DNA from: Sulfurovum sp.
GTDB lineage: Bacteria > Campylobacterota > Campylobacteria > Campylobacterales > Sulfurovaceae
NCBI GenBank assembly: GCA_022729615.1
Contig: DZAQ01000074.1
Span: forward strand, 1 to 6,845
Reading direction: 5' to 3'
Length of the DNA stretch: 6,845 nucleotides
Each line of letters opens with the position of its first letter. The first letter of the stretch is position 1. The notes beneath the pieces are model-generated. The model saw only the letters and a program-made list of their open reading frames with translations. It was not told where the DNA came from and did not search any database. Below are positions 5,602-6,845 of this stretch, in pieces. The translations under genes and the position numbers were made by a program.

Positions 5602-6840
5602 TTATTTGGATTTGAAGTTATCGTTGAGGGGGATGGAGTTGGTCTCTATCTTCTCCCATCTATAATTTCTTGTATGAGTGTGAAGCATCGCAAGAATTTT
5701 CGCTCTATTTTGTTCTGCCCCCTTGAGGACTGTCTTTCGCGTAAAGAATTTCTCTATGATGCCGCTCTCTCTTTCGAGAACCGCAAGAGGATCGATCGCC
5801 TTGCCTCTACTATAGAGCCCAAAGTGCAAATGCGGTCCCGTACTGCGTCCCGTACTCCCGGCATACCCAATAATCTCACCCTTTCGGATATGGTCGCCAT
5901 TGCTGACACGCATGGAGCTTAGGTGCGCATAGAGCGATACATAGTCATCTTGGTGCTTGATCTTGATAACATTGCCGTATCCCCCCTCGACTCCCGCGAA
6001 GGTTACTGTTCCGTCATTGACAGCCATGAGAGGAGTCCCTTTTTTGGCGGCGAAATCGACTCCGAAATGGGGTCTGTATCGGTGCAAAATAGGATGCCAG
6101 CGCTTGTAGGTGAAGCCCGAAGTGATGCGCACATGCCGTATGGGCATACCAAAGCGGTTTTGCTGTTCGATCTGTCTGAGCTGCTCATCGGTTATCTCAT
6201 TCCCGTTTGTATCATATGTCGCCGTTTTGTATATCTCTGTGTAGGGAGTCCCGTGGGCATCTACATAGATAAATTTTCTCTTTCCTTCGCTTTCGACCAT
6301 CGCGATTTTGATCTGAGGCGCCCCGAAGGGTTTGCCAAGCCGCTCTTTTTGTGTATAAATGAAGGCAAGCGTGTCATTTTTATTGATCTTTCGGTTGCCC
6401 AAAGCATACCTGACCATATGTTCCAGCTCATAAGTGAGACCCAAATTATTGGTTGCCTCCAAGATCTCTTGATGAATGTTTGTCTCAATTTTGAGTACGA
6501 TATTGTGCTCTCTATAAAAATAATTTATGGGAATAATATCAAAGAGATAGGTATCGCTTTTATCCCCCTTGATGAGCTGGATCTGCATCTCCTCTCCAAT
6601 GGGGATAAGCGCCTGCAAGAGCGTACCGTCTGCGTCATAAAGCTCTTGATATCTTACCCCATCCTCAATCTCTGAAAGCAATTTCCTGTCATCCTCGTCC
6701 ATGTTGCGTATCAGACCGATAGAGGCATTATGTTCTATGAGATAGCTTGAAAATTTTTGCCCTTCAAGCCAACGCGATTCAACCGCTTTCGCACCAAAGA
6801 GAAGCGAGGCAAAAAAAGTTAATAGAAAAAATATTCTCAC
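5602..6840 (-). CDS. csd3: Periplasmic M23 metallopeptidase, Csd3/Pgp3-type peptidoglycan DD-endopeptidase/carboxypeptidase
   Basis: This 412-residue secreted zinc peptidase begins with a signal peptide (MRIFFLLTFFASLLFGAKA, probable cleavage after A19). The N-terminal region aligns with Helicobacter pylori Csd3 (HdpA), including DADGTLLQALIPI (69-81) and KND-x-LAFIYT (154-163). The catalytic LytM domain (about 237-355) has H258-x3-D262, YAHLS (304-308, with H306) and GPHLHFG (335-341, with H339). H258, D262 and H339 are the predicted zinc ligands. In H. pylori and C. jejuni these enzymes cut D-Ala-mDAP crosslinks and trim pentapeptides, and their loss alters helical shape; the same role here is inference. 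The start is GTG at 6840, chosen because the signal peptide begins there. Only 5 nt of upstream sequence are visible, with no in-frame stop, so an earlier start cannot be excluded. The stop lies 12 nt before mgtE, so this is the first visible gene of the operon. Confidence 0.88.
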   Translation of the reverse strand: MRIFFLLTFFASLLFGAKAVESRWLEGQKFSSYLIEHNASIGLIRNMDEDDRKLLSEIEDGVRYQELYDADGTLLQALIPIGEEMQIQLIKGDKSDTYLFDIIPINYFYREHNIVLKIETNIHQEILEATNNLGLTYELEHMVRYALGNRKINKNDTLAFIYTQKERLGKPFGAPQIKIAMVESEGKRKFIYVDAHGTPYTEIYKTATYDTNGNEITDEQLRQIEQQNRFGMPIRHVRITSGFTYKRWHPILHRYRPHFGVDFAAKKGTPLMAVNDGTVTFAGVEGGYGNVIKIKHQDDYVSLYAHLSSMRVSNGDHIRKGEIIGYAGSTGRSTGPHLHFGLYSRGKAIDPLAVLERESGIIEKFFTRKTVLKGAEQNRAKILAMLHTHTRNYRWEKIETNSIPLNDNFKSK

Positions 6841-6845
6841 GCTAC

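Noticed and set aside
5923..6675. 250-residue open frame on the plus strand
   Set aside because: It lies wholly antisense to the csd3-like gene, whose signal peptide, domain order and zinc motifs are clear. It shows no recognisable domain and has no SD.

Overview
The window reads as a chromosomal segment of a Campylobacterota (epsilonproteobacterial) species, probably a free-living or environmental one in the Sulfurovum/Sulfurimonas sense; the genus is inference. The evidence is a Csd3/Pgp3-type M23 peptidase, which is characteristic of this group, a tmRNA 5' end resembling those of Campylobacter and Helicobacter as I remember them, promoters with good extended -10 boxes and mostly weak -35 boxes, and the agmatine deiminase / N-carbamoylputrescine amidase route to putrescine.

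Layout. Positions 1-29 (minus strand) are the first bases of the tmRNA gene ssrA, cut by the window edge. Its near-consensus sigma70 promoter (66-94) sits directly behind the stop of alr. The alr gene (alanine racemase, minus) occupies 99-1103. Divergent from it is a plus-strand pair, aguA (1181-2179) and aguB (2190-3065), which converts agmatine to N-carbamoylputrescine and then to putrescine. The two directions share a 77-bp spacer in which oppositely oriented -10 boxes overlap, and the alr transcript may be leaderless. A small group II-like truncated hemoglobin gene (3131-3601, plus) follows with its own extended -10 promoter. It converges on a three-gene minus-strand operon, in transcription order: csd3-like M23 peptidase (6840-5602), mgtE Mg2+ channel (5589-4219) and a NUDT14-like Nudix hydrolase (4222-3659). 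The operon is tightly packed: 12 nt between the first two genes and a 4-nt ATGA overlap between the last two.

How the genes work together. Alr supplies D-alanine for peptidoglycan, while the Csd3-like enzyme trims peptidoglycan crosslinks in the periplasm and in relatives helps set helical cell shape. AguA and AguB form one short pathway; the arginine decarboxylase that would feed it is not in the window. MgtE imports Mg2+, and the coupled Nudix enzyme belongs to a Mg2+-dependent family that cleaves nucleotide sugars.

I found no mobile element, CRISPR array or phage gene and no convincing undescribed system. The points most worth a second look are small-scale: the possible leaderless alr transcript and shared promoter region, a 17-codon upstream ORF overlapping the start of aguA, the unusual Nudix box, and the truncated tmRNA gene at the left edge. 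No stretch over 300 bases lacks a gene.
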